NCBI GenBank assembly: GCA_030425195.1
Contig: JAUIAV010000015.1
Span: 1 to 64,000 of the forward strand
Length of the DNA stretch: 64,000 bases
Direction of reading: 5' to 3'
DNA from: Gammaproteobacteria bacterium
GTDB taxonomy: Bacteria; Pseudomonadota; Gammaproteobacteria; Pseudomonadales; Azotimanducaceae
Positions within the stretch are counted from its first letter, which is position 1; every line of letters begins with the position of its first letter. A program made the translations under genes and the position numbers. The notes beneath the pieces were generated by a model. The model was not told the DNA's origin. It did no database searches and saw nothing but the letters and a program-made list of their open reading frames with translations. This document shows, piece after piece, positions 17,214 to 27,581 of the stretch.

Positions 17214-17836
17214 AGCTCGTCGATGGCCTGATCCTCGTTCAGCACCTTGATGGTCTGCATCCCGAGCGTGCGAGCCGGTTTCAGATTGATGCCGAGGTCG
17301 TCCAGAAACACGGCCCGGGCGGGTGCGACGCCCAGGCGCTCGCAGGCCAGCTCGTAGATGGCCGGATTCGGCTTGCGGATGCCTTCGACGCTGGACTCCA
17401 CCACCAGATCGAACAGGGACATGACGGCCTGAACGGCAGCTGCCCGGTCCCCGTTCCTGGCCATGCCCGGACCCTGACCCGATTTGACGTTGTTCGTGAT
17501 GCAGGCTACCGAGTAGCTGGCCTTGCACAGCTCGAGCATTCTGACCATCCGGGGTCTCACGTCACCGGAGAGCAGCGCCACCACTTCGCTGCCAGGCACA
17601 CGATGACCGGCGGATTCCGACTCGTCGGCGAACGCGCGGTCGAATTCCTCGAGCGTGATACGGCTCGACTCGAACCTTGCCCAGGCGTTGTCTTCCGGGT
17701 TGGTCGCGTTGATGGTGCGGATGAAATTTTCCGGCAGACCGCGCTCGCGCTCGTAACGGTTGAAGGCTTCGAACGGGCTCGTGGTGAGCACACCACCGAA
17801 ATCCCAGATGACGGCCTCGATCCTGCGTTCCTTCAT
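17180..17836 (-). CDS. HAD family hydrolase (subfamily IA)
   Basis: A 218-residue haloacid-dehalogenase-fold phosphatase. Motif I is VIWDFGGVLT with nucleophile Asp12; motif II CITNN; motif III lysine in GIRKPNPAIY; motif IV VFLDDLGINL. This pattern resembles the group that includes the phosphatase domains of epoxide hydrolase 2 and ACAD10. The substrate is unknown. Transcribed toward the kinase gene and overlapping its end. Confidence 0.85.
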   Translation of the reverse strand: MKERRIEAVIWDFGGVLTTSPFEAFNRYERERGLPENFIRTINATNPEDNAWARFESSRITLEEFDRAFADESESAGHRVPGSEVVALLSGDVRPRMVRMLELCKASYSVACITNNVKSGQGPGMARNGDRAAAVQAVMSLFDLVVESSVEGIRKPNPAIYELACERLGVAPARAVFLDDLGINLKPARTLGMQTIKVLNEDQAIDELYELTGLPRTV

Positions 17837-17946
17837 GCTGCCCTGTTTCCCGGTCGATGATCAGCCGCGCATGGTAAAGGGGCTTCCCCGTCAATGCGAG
17901 GCTCTGATAGCGTGTAGCTGCTTTCAGAAACCTCGAGGAGTGGGAC

Positions 17947-18732
17947 ATGGATGTGGAGGGAGGCGTCGCCATCGTGACCGGATCGTCCTCCGGAGTCGGT
18001 GCGGCCTGTGCGCGCCAGCTGGCGGAGAAGGGCTGCAATCTGGTGATCAACTACGCGAGCAATGCGGACGGCGCCGAGCGCACCCGGGCTGCCTGTGAGG
18101 CGCTGGGCGTTGAGACGGAGGTGGTTCGGGCGGACGTCTCCGAAGACGCGGATTGTCAGCGCCTGGCTGACGCAGCGATCGGCAGGTGGGGGCGGATCGA
18201 CGCGCTGGTGAACAACGCGGGAACCACCAAGTTCTGTGACCATGCGGATCTGGATGGTCTCAGCCGCCAGGACTTCGAAGACATCTATGCCGTGAACACG
18301 GTAGGGCCCTACCAGATGACCCGTGCCGTCGTGCCCGCCATGCGGAAGGGAGGCCGTGGTGCCATCGTCAACGTAGCCAGTATCGCCGGTGTGATGGGCG
18401 TGGGCAGCTCCATCGCCTACGTCGCCTCGAAGGGCGCGCTCATCTCCATGAGTCTGTCGCTCGCCAGGGTGCTCGGTCCCGAGATCCGGGTTAACACGGT
18501 CTGTCCGGGTTTCATTCAGGGTGACTGGCTGGAAGCCGGCATGGGCGCCGAACGCTATGAAGCGACCAGGGCTTTCCTGGAAGAGACGACGCCACTGCGA
18601 CTCACCACCACGCCGGATACCATCGCACAGGGTGTGCTGTATTTCATCTGCGGGGCGGATGTGATCACAGGCGAGACGCTGATCATGGATGGCGGTCAGC
18701 ATCTGAATCAGCTGGCCTCCGGACGTCGATAG
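17947..18732 (+). CDS. short-chain dehydrogenase/reductase
   Basis: The 261-residue classical SDR has the cofactor loop TGSSSGVG, NNAG, catalytic Ser in NVASIAG and YVASK. A well placed GAGGAGTGGG ribosome site precedes the ATG. The sequence is FabG-like but departs in the substrate loop (GFIQGDWLEAGMG), and its position next to no fatty-acid gene gives no clue to the substrate. Confidence 0.85.
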   Translation: MDVEGGVAIVTGSSSGVGAACARQLAEKGCNLVINYASNADGAERTRAACEALGVETEVVRADVSEDADCQRLADAAIGRWGRIDALVNNAGTTKFCDHADLDGLSRQDFEDIYAVNTVGPYQMTRAVVPAMRKGGRGAIVNVASIAGVMGVGSSIAYVASKGALISMSLSLARVLGPEIRVNTVCPGFIQGDWLEAGMGAERYEATRAFLEETTPLRLTTTPDTIAQGVLYFICGADVITGETLIMDGGQHLNQLASGRR

Positions 18733-18739
18733 GGTGCTG

Positions 18740-19432
18740 TCAGCTGTCGGAAACAGCGGCGGCGGCATCCGCGTGCCGCACGTCTGTGCCCTTGACAAGG
18801 TATACCACGTACTCTGACAGATTCTTGGCGTGATCCCCGCACCGCTCCAGGGCTCTGGCGACCCAGAGGATCGTCAGCGACTGTTCGATCGTTTCCGGAC
18901 TGGATTTCATCTCGGAGCCTTTCTCTTTGACGATCTCGTCATAGGCATCGTCCACGGCTTCGTCCGCATCGATGACGCGGACTGCGCTTTCGGCGTTCAG
19001 ACGAGCGAAGGCGTCGAGCGCCTCGGAGAGCATGCTGTGCACGCTGGCTGCCATGTCACGGATGTCACCATAGCGATCGGCGGGTTGTTCGAGATTGGCG
19101 ACCTTCCTGGCCATCTTTGCGATGCGGTCCGCTTCATCGCCGACCCTCTCGAGATCCGTGCTCGCTTTCATGATGCTGATCAGCGTGCGCAGATCTGTGG
19201 CGGCCGGCTGACGTCTGGCAATGATCTGAGTGCACAGATTGTCGATGTCCACTTCATGCTGGTTGATCGTGGCATCTCCGACCCGCACGCGGTCGGCGAG
19301 GTCGATGTCGTGGTTGTACAGAGCCTGACAGGCCTGCTGGAGCTGCTGCTCGACCAGGCCGCCCATCTCCAGAAGGAGGGCTCTGGCGCTGTCCAGCTCT
19401 GCATCGTACTGCTCGGAGATGTGTCGGTTCAT
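18740..19432 (-). CDS. phoU: phosphate signalling complex protein PhoU
   Basis: The 230-residue all-helical protein has the two PhoU repeats with the metal-binding E/DxxxD pattern (TDLERVGDEADRIAKMA and ERCGDHAKNLSEYVVYL). PhoU links the Pst transporter state to PhoR and restrains the Pho response when phosphate is plentiful. It is the last gene of the phoB-phoR-pst operon, 42 nt after pstB, and ends seven bases from the convergent SDR gene. Confidence 0.95.
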   Translation of the reverse strand: MNRHISEQYDAELDSARALLLEMGGLVEQQLQQACQALYNHDIDLADRVRVGDATINQHEVDIDNLCTQIIARRQPAATDLRTLISIMKASTDLERVGDEADRIAKMARKVANLEQPADRYGDIRDMAASVHSMLSEALDAFARLNAESAVRVIDADEAVDDAYDEIVKEKGSEMKSSPETIEQSLTILWVARALERCGDHAKNLSEYVVYLVKGTDVRHADAAAAVSDS

Positions 19433-19474
19433 GTCGCCTTTTCAGTTTTATTGGTACTGGTACGCACGGGTATG

Positions 19475-20323
19475 TCAGCCGTAGCGACCGGTTATGTAGT
19501 CTTCCGTCTGCTGCTCCTTCGGATTCGTGAACACCTGCTGAGTGCGGCCGAATTCAATCAGTTCACCCAGATAAAGGAACGCCGTGTTGTCAGATACTCT
19601 AGCAGCTTGCTGCATGTTGTGCGTGACGATAACAATAGTGTATTCGGATTTCAGTTGATGGATCAGTTCCTCAATTTTCAGCGTGGAGATGGGATCCAGC
19701 GCGGATGCCGGTTCATCCAGCAGCAAAACTGACGGTTTTACCGCCACGGCGCGGGCGATCACCAGACGCTGCTGCTGACCGCCGGAGAGTCCGAGCGCCG
19801 ATTCTTTCAGGCGATCCTTCACCTCGTCCCAGAGCGCTGCACTGCGCAGTGCCCACTCGACGATCTCATCCATCTCGGCTTTCGGCGGCGCACCCTGAAT
19901 TCTCAGCCCGTAGGCAACGTTTTCGTAGATCGATTTCGGGAATGGGTTCGGGCGCTGAAAAACCATGCCGACCCGCCGGCGCAACTGAGCCACATCCACT
20001 TCCGGGGCAAAGATGTCGTATCCGTCGAGATGGACGTGACCGGTCACGCTGACGCCGTCGATGAGATCGTTCATGCGATTGAAGCAGCGCAGCAGGGTCG
20101 ATTTTCCGCAGCCGGAAGGGCCGATGAAGGCGGTGACCTCTTTCTGCGGTATCCGCATGTCTATGTCGGTCAGCGCCTGCTGCTCACCGTAGAAGAGACA
20201 GAGCCTGTCGACCAGCAGGCTGGTAGGCGCAGGCTCACGGGATTCCTCATGTTCCGGAACTTCGTGCGACACCGGCTCTGTGCCGGTTCCGGCTGAGGGA
20301 TTGTTTTCATCGGTCATGTTCAT
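19475..20323 (-). CDS. pstB: phosphate ABC transporter ATP-binding protein PstB
   Basis: The ATPase of the high-affinity phosphate transporter. Walker [10 protein letters not shown], signature LSGGQQQRL, Walker [13 protein letters not shown] and the H-loop VTHN are all present. The 282-residue reading starts at ATG 20323; the frame is open to GTG 20362 inside pstA, and ATG 20317 is another choice. The first 30 residues are a low-complexity, acidic, proline-rich extension not needed for the fold. Confidence 0.95.
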   Translation of the reverse strand: MNMTDENNPSAGTGTEPVSHEVPEHEESREPAPTSLLVDRLCLFYGEQQALTDIDMRIPQKEVTAFIGPSGCGKSTLLRCFNRMNDLIDGVSVTGHVHLDGYDIFAPEVDVAQLRRRVGMVFQRPNPFPKSIYENVAYGLRIQGAPPKAEMDEIVEWALRSAALWDEVKDRLKESALGLSGGQQQRLVIARAVAVKPSVLLLDEPASALDPISTLKIEELIHQLKSEYTIVIVTHNMQQAARVSDNTAFLYLGELIEFGRTQQVFTNPKEQQTEDYITGRYG

Positions 20324-20345
20324 TCCGGTTCGTTCGGAGTTTGAT

Positions 20346-22043
20346 TCAGCTCTCGACGCCACGATACCTGTTCTCCAGTCTGGTGCGCAGCATGATGGCG
20401 GTAAGGTTCAGCGCAATGATGATGAGCACGAGCAGAAGCGCCGTGGCGTAGACCAGGGGTCTGGCGGCTTCGACGTTCGGACTCTGGAATCCCACGTCGT
20501 AGATGTGGAAACCGAGGTGCATGAACTTCCGCTCCAGATGCAGGTAGGGGAAATTGCCGTCCAGGGGCAGGGTAGGTGCCAGTTTGACGACGCCCACCAG
20601 CATGAGCGGTGCCACTTCGCCCGCGGCTCTGGCAACGGCGAGGATGATGCCCGTGAGGATGGATGGGCTGGCGATGGGCAGTACCACCTTGAACAGGGTC
20701 TCCGCCTTCGTAGCGCCGAGGGCAAGGCTGCCTTCGCGGATGGAACGGGGGATGCGGGTCAGACCTTCCTCAGTGGACACGACCACCACCGGTACGGTGA
20801 GCAGAGCCAGGGTGAGAGACGCCCAGACGAGCCCCGGAGTGCCGAACGTCGGCGCCGGCAGCGCGGCCTCGAAAAACAGGCGATCCAGGTTCCCGCCGAT
20901 GAAATAGACGAAAAAGCCGAGTCCGAACACACCGTAGACGATGGAGGGTACCCCGGCCAGATTGTTCACGGCGATGCGGATGAGCCGGACGAATGGCCCC
21001 TGTTTCGCATACTCGCGCAGATAGACCGCAGCGATCACACCGAGGGGAGTCACCAGCACGCTCATCAGCAGGACCATGAGCACGGTGCCGAAAATGGCGG
21101 GAAAGATACCGCCTTCCGTGTTCGCTTCCCGCGGATCCTCCGTCAGAAACAGCCAGACGGAAGAAGCATAGTGGCCGAGCTTCTGCCACAGTGACATCTG
21201 ATTGGGCAGCCAGGCTCTGACGATCTCGGCGAGATCGATGTGCAGAACGGCTCCATTGGAAAACAGGATCTCGGCAGAATCGCGGGCACGCTCGTCCAGC
21301 AGTTCCCGCAGAGCCTGTTCGGCAATCTCGTAGCGGGCCTGCAGGGCGTCTTCCCGGCTGTCGATGTCGGCCTGCGCTTCGGCCAGTTCTGCGGAGTCGA
21401 GATCTTTCCTCAGGTCGAGGCGCCTGCGATCGAGTCGCAGCTGTTCCAGCTCGTAGTTGATCGCGTTGAACTCCCCCCGCTCGATCTCCGCGATTTCCGC
21501 GCGCAGGGATTCGACCCGGGCGAGGCGCGTGTTGAACTCCGGCCAGACCCCTTCACCACGGACGACCGGCTCACCGTTTTCCAGCACCGCCTGAAGGGTT
21601 CCGTAGGCGTTACCCCATTCCATCCGCTCGAAAACGGCGACTGCCTCGGGGTATTCGATGTGATCGATCCGGTGTTCGTAGATCCACTGAAAGTCCGGCG
21701 GGTCCAGACGTCGATTGCCCGTCTTCACGAGCCAGCGTGTAACGCTCGCGGGATCACCTGTGATTCCCGAGGTATCGCCGGTCGCGCTCCGGTACTGATC
21801 GATGTCTAGCGTTTCGGTTTCGATCATCTCGCCCCAGGCGATTGCCGGGGTCCCGCCGTCGGCCAGGTGATGGATCTCTGCGATGTCGGCAGGCCAGAAA
21901 TGGGCGAGACCGCGCACGGCGATCAGCGCGAGCAGACCACCCACCGCGGTAATGCTGATGCCCACCGCCGCCGCATTCATCCAGACCCAGAGCTCCCCGG
22001 AAGTGAGCCAGGAGCGAACGCCGGTTGTTTGACTGTGCAGCAT
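20346..22043 (-). CDS. pstA: phosphate ABC transporter permease PstA, enlarged form
   Basis: The 565-residue protein starts at ATG 22043, two bases after the pstC stop; the frame stays open upstream, but that part lies in pstC and is a shadow. After a first membrane segment (about 20-44) there is a long extracytoplasmic insert (about 45-300) with a strongly predicted coiled coil (about 170-255, [12 protein letters not shown] and following heptads). The normal permease part follows, with the EAA-like [16 protein letters not shown] loop. Enlarged PstA of this kind is known in Pseudomonas relatives; ordinary PstA is about 290 residues. Confidence 0.92.
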   Translation of the reverse strand: MLHSQTTGVRSWLTSGELWVWMNAAAVGISITAVGGLLALIAVRGLAHFWPADIAEIHHLADGGTPAIAWGEMIETETLDIDQYRSATGDTSGITGDPASVTRWLVKTGNRRLDPPDFQWIYEHRIDHIEYPEAVAVFERMEWGNAYGTLQAVLENGEPVVRGEGVWPEFNTRLARVESLRAEIAEIERGEFNAINYELEQLRLDRRRLDLRKDLDSAELAEAQADIDSREDALQARYEIAEQALRELLDERARDSAEILFSNGAVLHIDLAEIVRAWLPNQMSLWQKLGHYASSVWLFLTEDPREANTEGGIFPAIFGTVLMVLLMSVLVTPLGVIAAVYLREYAKQGPFVRLIRIAVNNLAGVPSIVYGVFGLGFFVYFIGGNLDRLFFEAALPAPTFGTPGLVWASLTLALLTVPVVVVSTEEGLTRIPRSIREGSLALGATKAETLFKVVLPIASPSILTGIILAVARAAGEVAPLMLVGVVKLAPTLPLDGNFPYLHLERKFMHLGFHIYDVGFQSPNVEAARPLVYATALLLVLIIIALNLTAIMLRTRLENRYRGVES

Positions 22044-22045
22044 CG

Positions 22046-24229
22046 TCAGAGACTCCCGTAGCGGCTGCGAAGCCGCTGCCTCACGACCTCGGCGACCGTG
22101 TTGAACACGAAAGTGATCATGAAGAGCACGAGCGCGGTGAGAAACAGGATCCGATAGTGGGAGCTGTCGACCTCGGATTCCGGCAGCTCCACCGCGATGT
22201 TGGCCGCGAACGTCCGCATGCCCTGGAAGATGTTCAGGTCCAGGACCGGAGTGTTGCCGGTGGCCATGAGAACGATCATGGTTTCGCCGACCGCACGGCC
22301 GAGACCGATCATCACGGCAGAGAAGATGCCGGGGCTGGCGGTCAGCACGACCACGCGGATCAGCGTCTGCCAGCGGGTGGCTCCGAGTGCCAGCGAGCCG
22401 TTGATGAGATGGGTGGGGACTCCGTAGATCGCGTCCTCGGCGATGGAGAAAATCGTCGGGATGACGGCAAGGCCCATGGCCAGCCCCACGATCAGTGCAT
22501 TGCGCTGGTCGTAATCGAGCCCCATGACGGTCAGGAACCAGTTCCGGGAGTCGCCACCGAAGAAGGCATCCTCCAGGGTCGGTCCGAGGCTGAAGGCGCT
22601 GATGACGGCGAGAATGATCACGGGTACCACCAGCAGGCCGTACCAGCCGTCCAGCGGTGCGCGGAGCCTGTCGGGCACCCACTGCCAGGCCAGTGACATC
22701 AGGATGATGGCCGCGGGGAGCGCCAGCAGAATCGTGATCACTGCAGCAAGATTGGCTTCCACGAGCGGCGCCAGCCAGAGGCCGGCGAGGAAGCCGAGGA
22801 TCACGGTAGGCAGAGCAGCCATGATCTCGATGCCGGGTTTGACGATCCGCCGCATCACGGGCGCCATGAAGTAAGCGGTGTAGAGAGCGCCCATGATGGC
22901 GATCGGCACTGCGAACAGCATCGCGTAGAAGGCCGCCTTGAGGGTGCCGAACAGCAGCGGGGTCAGCGAGAACTTCGCTTCGAAGTCGTTGTCAGCCGAG
23001 GACGACTGCCAGCTGTAGACGGGTTCCGGATAGCCTTCGTACCAGACTCTGGACCACAGAGCGCTCAGAGAGATGTCGGGGTGCTCGTTCTTGAGGTGAT
23101 AGCTGGCAATCCGGCCGTCAGGCAGGGTGATCAGCATCAGATCGGAGCGGGGAGATATGGCATTCACTCCCGTACCGGCGGCAACCGGATGAGAGGTCAG
23201 TATGCGTCTCGAAGTGGTGTAGAGCAGGTGAGCCTGGCCATCGGCATCCAGGGCGGCGAATCCCTTGCGGCGCGGCTCGGGTACCAGCCATTCGGCGCTG
23301 GCGTCCAGTTCGAAGCTGCGCACCGGCTCCAGGGTGAGGCCGAATTCGCCCTGCACCACGAACCACTGAGTGATCCGGTTGTTCGCATCGGCTGCGATGA
23401 GTGAGTATCGACCGAGCAGCGGTTCCACGGCTGTGAGCGGCGTGGCTTCCTGCGCCAGCTGGCGCTGGTGCAGCGGATTCAGGCTGCCGGCACGGGTGAC
23501 CTCGTAGATCGCGACGTCACCGGCGTCGGTCAGCAGATAGAGCCATTGTCCGCGGGGCCCGAAGAGCAGCCGATCGTAGGCCTTGTCCAGCTCGATGCTC
23601 CGGGATCTCGGAATTTCCAGTTCGAACTCGGGCTCGGCGTCCCTGTAGATATCCAGGGTCAGCGTACGGCCGTTGAGATGAGCGATGCTCAGGCGGCTGC
23701 CCGAAAGATGAACGTCGAAGTCACGCACCTTCCCGAGATCGATCCACTCATCGCTGTAAATCGGCGTGAGACTGGCACCGATACGACGCTCGTCTCCAAC
23801 GAACGAGATCGGATAGCGGGCCTCGAACAGGTTGAGCTCGCCGTCCGAGGAAAGCACGGCGTATGCGGCACTGCGCGGGTAGACGGGCTTGATGTCGCTG
23901 ATGCTGCGATCGAGGTTCAGAGTCGCTCTGGTATCACCCTCGGCCAGATTCCAGAAGGCAACGTCGCCTCCGGCACCGAATGCCAGGCCGATCTCGTCGC
24001 TCTCGTTGACGTCCAGATAAACCGGCGGGGACAGTTCGAGCTCGTAGACCTTGCCGGTTTCTATGCTGGCGCCTCCGAAGATCGGCATGACGACCCATAG
24101 GAGGTAGAAGAAGATGAGTGCGATCGCAGCAATCACCGCGCCTCCGCCCAGGGCGACGACGTACTGGGTGATGGAGTTCACCCAGCGTCTCCGTCCAGGC
24201 ATAGCGTGCAACTCGGCCTTAGCCTGCAT
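22046..24229 (-). CDS. pstC: phosphate ABC transporter permease PstC, enlarged form
   Basis: A 727-residue permease: one membrane segment near 20-48, a large extracytoplasmic domain (about 55-420) with repeated strands and tryptophans suggesting a beta-propeller, then the permease domain with several membrane segments and the ALGATRWQTLIRVVLTA loop. The C-terminal part matches PstC. Ordinary PstC is about 320 residues; the enlarged form occurs with enlarged PstA. ATG 24229 has TAGGAG upstream. The gene lies 50 nt after pstS. Confidence 0.92.
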   Translation of the reverse strand: MQAKAELHAMPGRRRWVNSITQYVVALGGGAVIAAIALIFFYLLWVVMPIFGGASIETGKVYELELSPPVYLDVNESDEIGLAFGAGGDVAFWNLAEGDTRATLNLDRSISDIKPVYPRSAAYAVLSSDGELNLFEARYPISFVGDERRIGASLTPIYSDEWIDLGKVRDFDVHLSGSRLSIAHLNGRTLTLDIYRDAEPEFELEIPRSRSIELDKAYDRLLFGPRGQWLYLLTDAGDVAIYEVTRAGSLNPLHQRQLAQEATPLTAVEPLLGRYSLIAADANNRITQWFVVQGEFGLTLEPVRSFELDASAEWLVPEPRRKGFAALDADGQAHLLYTTSRRILTSHPVAAGTGVNAISPRSDLMLITLPDGRIASYHLKNEHPDISLSALWSRVWYEGYPEPVYSWQSSSADNDFEAKFSLTPLLFGTLKAAFYAMLFAVPIAIMGALYTAYFMAPVMRRIVKPGIEIMAALPTVILGFLAGLWLAPLVEANLAAVITILLALPAAIILMSLAWQWVPDRLRAPLDGWYGLLVVPVIILAVISAFSLGPTLEDAFFGGDSRNWFLTVMGLDYDQRNALIVGLAMGLAVIPTIFSIAEDAIYGVPTHLINGSLALGATRWQTLIRVVVLTASPGIFSAVMIGLGRAVGETMIVLMATGNTPVLDLNIFQGMRTFAANIAVELPESEVDSSHYRILFLTALVLFMITFVFNTVAEVVRQRLRSRYGSL

Positions 24230-24279
24230 CCGTACTCCTAGGATAGCTTGTTGTTTTCGTTATTGGTCTCTGTCGAAGC

Positions 24280-25245
24280 CTACTGCAGCCTGCTGAGCTC
24301 TCGACCGGCTATACGCGCTGAGACGGGAATATATCCATCTTTCGCTACGATTTCTTGACCCTCCCGGGAGAGAACGAGCTTGAGGAACTCGGCCTCCAGC
24401 GGCGGCAGGGGCGTATCCGGTTTCTTGTTGACGTAGACGTACAGATAGCGTGCCAGCGGATAGTCGCCGCTTGCGACGTTTTCGGCGTCGGCCGGGATGG
24501 GCTCGGCACCGTCCTCCTCGGCGATGGGTACAGCCCGGACACCGGAGGTCACGTAACCCATGCCGGAATAACCGATCCCATTCAGCGACGAGGAGACTGC
24601 CTGCACCACGCTCGCTGAGCCGGGCTGTTCGTTTACCGTGTTCTTGAAATCACCGGAGCACAGCGCTTCCTGCTTGAAGTAGCCGTAGGTTCCGGAGACG
24701 GAGTTCCTGCCGTAGAGCTGCAGGGGGCGCGTGGACCAGCTGCCTTCGAGACCGGTGGTGCCCCAGGTGGAGATGTCTCTGGCAGCACCGCAACGCCGTG
24801 TGACCGAGAAGATGGCATCCACCTGCGGGATGCTCAGGGAAGGAATGGGATTGTCCTTGTGGACATAGACGGCCAGGGCATCTACCGCGACCCGGACGGC
24901 AGTCGGCTTGTAGCCGAAGCGTGCCTCGAAAGACTCGATTTCCTTGTCTTTCATTTTCCGGCTCATCGGGCCGAAATTGGATGTACCCTCCGCGAGAGCC
25001 GGCGGTGCGGTAGATGAACCGGCCGCCTGAACCTGGATATTGACGTTGGGGTATTCCTTCTTAAATGCCTCCGTCCAGAGCGTCATCAGGTTGGCCAGCG
25101 TGTCCGAGCCGGTGCTCGACAGGTTGCCGGAGATGCCGCTGACCCGCTGATAGGACGGCAATTCGTCTTCCGCGGCCTGCGCGAAACCGCCGAAGGAAAG
25201 GGATAAGGCGATTGCGGTGAGGCTGAATCGTTTGACGATTTTCAT
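24280..25245 (-). CDS. pstS: periplasmic phosphate-binding protein PstS
   Basis: A 321-residue secreted protein: signal peptide [18 protein letters not shown] with likely cleavage after AQA-A. The phosphate-site segments [27 protein letters not shown] and [18 protein letters not shown] match PstS of the Pseudomonas type. The ATG overlaps the phoR stop by four bases with AAGGAG upstream. The overlap means that, unusually, pstS has no room for its own leader and depends on the phoB promoter or a promoter inside phoR. Confidence 0.94.
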   Translation of the reverse strand: MKIVKRFSLTAIALSLSFGGFAQAAEDELPSYQRVSGISGNLSSTGSDTLANLMTLWTEAFKKEYPNVNIQVQAAGSSTAPPALAEGTSNFGPMSRKMKDKEIESFEARFGYKPTAVRVAVDALAVYVHKDNPIPSLSIPQVDAIFSVTRRCGAARDISTWGTTGLEGSWSTRPLQLYGRNSVSGTYGYFKQEALCSGDFKNTVNEQPGSASVVQAVSSSLNGIGYSGMGYVTSGVRAVPIAEEDGAEPIPADAENVASGDYPLARYLYVYVNKKPDTPLPPLEAEFLKLVLSREGQEIVAKDGYIPVSARIAGRELSRLQ

Positions 25246-26549
25246 ACGTGCTCCTTCTTGTAAACAGGATCGGCGAGCTGGGTTTTCGGGAATACGCAGA
25301 AAAACGTACTACCCCGACCCAGCTCGCTCGTGACCCGAAGCTCAGTGTGATGGCGCTTCAGGACGTGTTTGACGATGGCGAGACCGAGGCCGGTCCCGCC
25401 GCGAACGCGCGACTGTGCGAGGTCCACGCGATAAAAACGTTCGGTGATCCGCGAAAGGTGCTCTTTCGGGATGCCCATGCCCTGATCGGACACGGCAAAC
25501 ATCACGCCGGTTTCCACCGGCGACCAGCGGATGCAGATTCTGCCGCCGTCCGGGCTGTAACGGACGGCATTGGTGACCAGATTGAGACAGGCGCTGTGCA
25601 GCTCGCTGTCGATGCCCAACACCTGCGCCCGGCTGCTCATATCCACTTCCACCTGATGCCGCCCGCCGCTCAGCATCCGCGCATCGGCGGCGATTGCGTT
25701 GAGGATCACGCCCATGTCCACGGCCGTGAGCTCGTCCGGGCTCGGGTTCGGGCTGGATTCCAGACGGGTCAGCAGCAGCAGATCGTCGACGAGAGCCCGC
25801 ATCCGGGTAGTGGGTGAGAGCAGCTTCCTGACCAGCTCCCGGCTGGTACCCGCGTCCAGATCCTCGCTCATCAGCGTCTCGATGTAGCCGACGATGACGG
25901 TGAGTGGAGTACGCAGCTCGTGAGAGACGTTGGCGATGAAGTCCTGGCGCATGCTGAGCAGACGGTTCAGTTCCGTCACGTCCCGGACGAGGATCATCGC
26001 GTGGTCCGCTCCCATGGCAATACGCCTGGCTTCCAGGCGGACCTCCTCGTTGAACGGGCTCGAGAACTCCACCAGTTCCCCATCGATCTGACCTTTGAGC
26101 AACGAAATGAACTCCGGCTCGCGGACCAGCGAGCCGAGCTGATTTCCCGAGTCGCGCGGGCTGAGGCTCAGCAGCTTCTGAGCGGCGACGTTCAGATTCT
26201 CGATGGTGCCGGTGGCATCGACGATGATGGCGGCATCAGGCAATGCATCCGTGATTGAGCGCAGGGATTTGAACTGCGCCAGCGTATCCCGGTGCCTGTC
26301 GCGGGACCGGCCCAGGGTCCGGTAGAGGCGGTAGGCCAGGTCCTGCCAGGGTTCGAGCTCGTTCTGCGGCCGGGACAGAGGTCTGGCTGACCAGCGCAGG
26401 AGCTGAGTTCGCTGCCGATGCTGTATGTAGATCCAGATCAGCGCCGCGGCCAGGAGCGACCAGCCGAGTGCGTCCGTCAGCCATCCGACGATCAGCGCCG
26501 GAAGCAGGAGGGCACCGGCCAGTGCGACTTCCTGGCGGCTCAGAATCAT
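25242..26549 (-). CDS. phoR: phosphate regulon sensor histidine kinase PhoR
   Basis: The 435-residue kinase has two N-terminal membrane segments without a periplasmic domain, a PAS region ([22 protein letters not shown]), the phosphorylation site [19 protein letters not shown] and an ATPase domain ([32 protein letters not shown]). It senses the Pst/PhoU state and phosphorylates PhoB. ATG overlaps the phoB stop (ATGA), and its own stop overlaps pstS. Confidence 0.96.
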   Translation of the reverse strand: MILSRQEVALAGALLLPALIVGWLTDALGWSLLAAALIWIYIQHRQRTQLLRWSARPLSRPQNELEPWQDLAYRLYRTLGRSRDRHRDTLAQFKSLRSITDALPDAAIIVDATGTIENLNVAAQKLLSLSPRDSGNQLGSLVREPEFISLLKGQIDGELVEFSSPFNEEVRLEARRIAMGADHAMILVRDVTELNRLLSMRQDFIANVSHELRTPLTVIVGYIETLMSEDLDAGTSRELVRKLLSPTTRMRALVDDLLLLTRLESSPNPSPDELTAVDMGVILNAIAADARMLSGGRHQVEVDMSSRAQVLGIDSELHSACLNLVTNAVRYSPDGGRICIRWSPVETGVMFAVSDQGMGIPKEHLSRITERFYRVDLAQSRVRGGTGLGLAIVKHVLKRHHTELRVTSELGRGSTFFCVFPKTQLADPVYKKEHV

Positions 26550-27235
26550 TGCGGCGGCGTGAACCGGTAGCCGACACCGCGGACGGTCTGAATGGCGGTG
26601 TGGACCGAAAAGGGTTTGAGGGCTTTGCGCAGGCGCAGCACGTGGACGTCCACTGTCCGTTCCTCCACGTATACGCTGCGTCCCCAGACACGATCCAGCA
26701 GCTGGGAGCGGTCGAAAGCTCGGTCAGGGTGATTCATGAACAGCTCGAGCAGACGGAATTCCGTCGGGCCCATCTTGACCACCTCGCCTTTGACGGTCAC
26801 CTGATGAGCGGCCATGTTCATGCTGATGGGGCCTGCCTCGATGATGCCGTCGTCCGGCGCCCCGGACCGCCGCAGGAGGGCTTTCACTCTGGCAATGAGC
26901 TCGCGAGGCGAAAACGGTTTGACGATGTAGTCGTCCACGCCGGACTCGAAACTCTTCAGTTTGTCCGATTCCTCGCCTCGAGCGGTCAGCATGATGATGG
27001 GTAACTGTGCCGTGTGTTCGTCGCGACGCAGACGTCTGGCCAGGTCCACCCCGCTCATGCCGGGCAGCATCCAGTCGATGATGACCATGCTCGGCAGCAG
27101 CCCGTCGAGCTTGTGCATCGCGTCCTCGGCCGTTTCGGCTTCCCAGACCTGATAACCCGCCCGGGAGAGGGCGAAGTTGAGCATGTCGCGGATATCGGGT
27201 TCGTCTTCTACGAGGAGAATGGTGTTGGTGCTCAT
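26546..27235 (-). CDS. phoB: phosphate regulon response regulator PhoB
   Basis: The 229-residue OmpR-class regulator has a receiver domain (acidic VEDEPDIRD, phosphoacceptor Asp in IIDWMLPG, T in LTARG, K in VKPFSPREL) and a winged-helix domain (RVWGRSVYVEERTVDVHVLRLRKAL, GVGYRF). It activates genes with Pho boxes in low phosphate. The start at ATG 27235 gives MSTNTILLVEDE; the further open frame upstream is not needed. It heads the seven-gene phosphate operon and is probably self-activated through the Pho box upstream. Confidence 0.97.
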   Translation of the reverse strand: MSTNTILLVEDEPDIRDMLNFALSRAGYQVWEAETAEDAMHKLDGLLPSMVIIDWMLPGMSGVDLARRLRRDEHTAQLPIIMLTARGEESDKLKSFESGVDDYIVKPFSPRELIARVKALLRRSGAPDDGIIEAGPISMNMAAHQVTVKGEVVKMGPTEFRLLELFMNHPDRAFDRSQLLDRVWGRSVYVEERTVDVHVLRLRKALKPFSVHTAIQTVRGVGYRFTPPQ

Positions 27236-27284
27236 CGTCTCGGGTCTGGAACTCTCTGATTGCTGACGGACTTTTCGCGTCAGG

Positions 27285-27318
27285 ATTACACCGGATGAAT
27301 GTGACAGGTGCATGACGA
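27285..27318 (-). promoter_or_regulatory. Pho box and -10 of the phoB-pst operon
   Basis: On the minus strand, CTGTCAC (27307-27301) is preceded at an 11-bp period by TCGTCAT (27318-27312), the two direct repeats of a Pho box. Ten bases downstream is TGTAAT (27290-27285), a good -10 element at the spacing expected for PhoB-driven promoters. A second, weaker pair lies at 27332-27349 and a possible third at 27418-27435. The rest of the 346-bp gap to the dienelactone hydrolase holds no gene. Confidence 0.7.
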
Positions 27319-27581
27319 TGAACCAGGCTGTGTGACAGCGACATCACGGCCATGAACGGGCTGTGGGCGGTCATCTGTTCCACGTTAACGAGTCGCCGCG
27401 CATTCTGAGACCCGATTGTTACAGTTTTGTGACGGCTGGTGGGAATAAATGGCAACGATATGAACGTGTGAGTCCGGACGCCGTCCGGCTTCCTCGATGG
27501 AGCACGTTGACCCGGGCTGGGAAACCGATATGGTTCCATGCATCCAAATCAGGGGTGGAACCCACCAGCAAGGAGTCAGTC

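Noticed and set aside
22044-22682. N-terminal extension of pstA by about 213 codons
   Set aside because: The extension lies wholly inside pstC in another frame, and is Arg/His/Gly-rich; pstA has a natural start at 22043.
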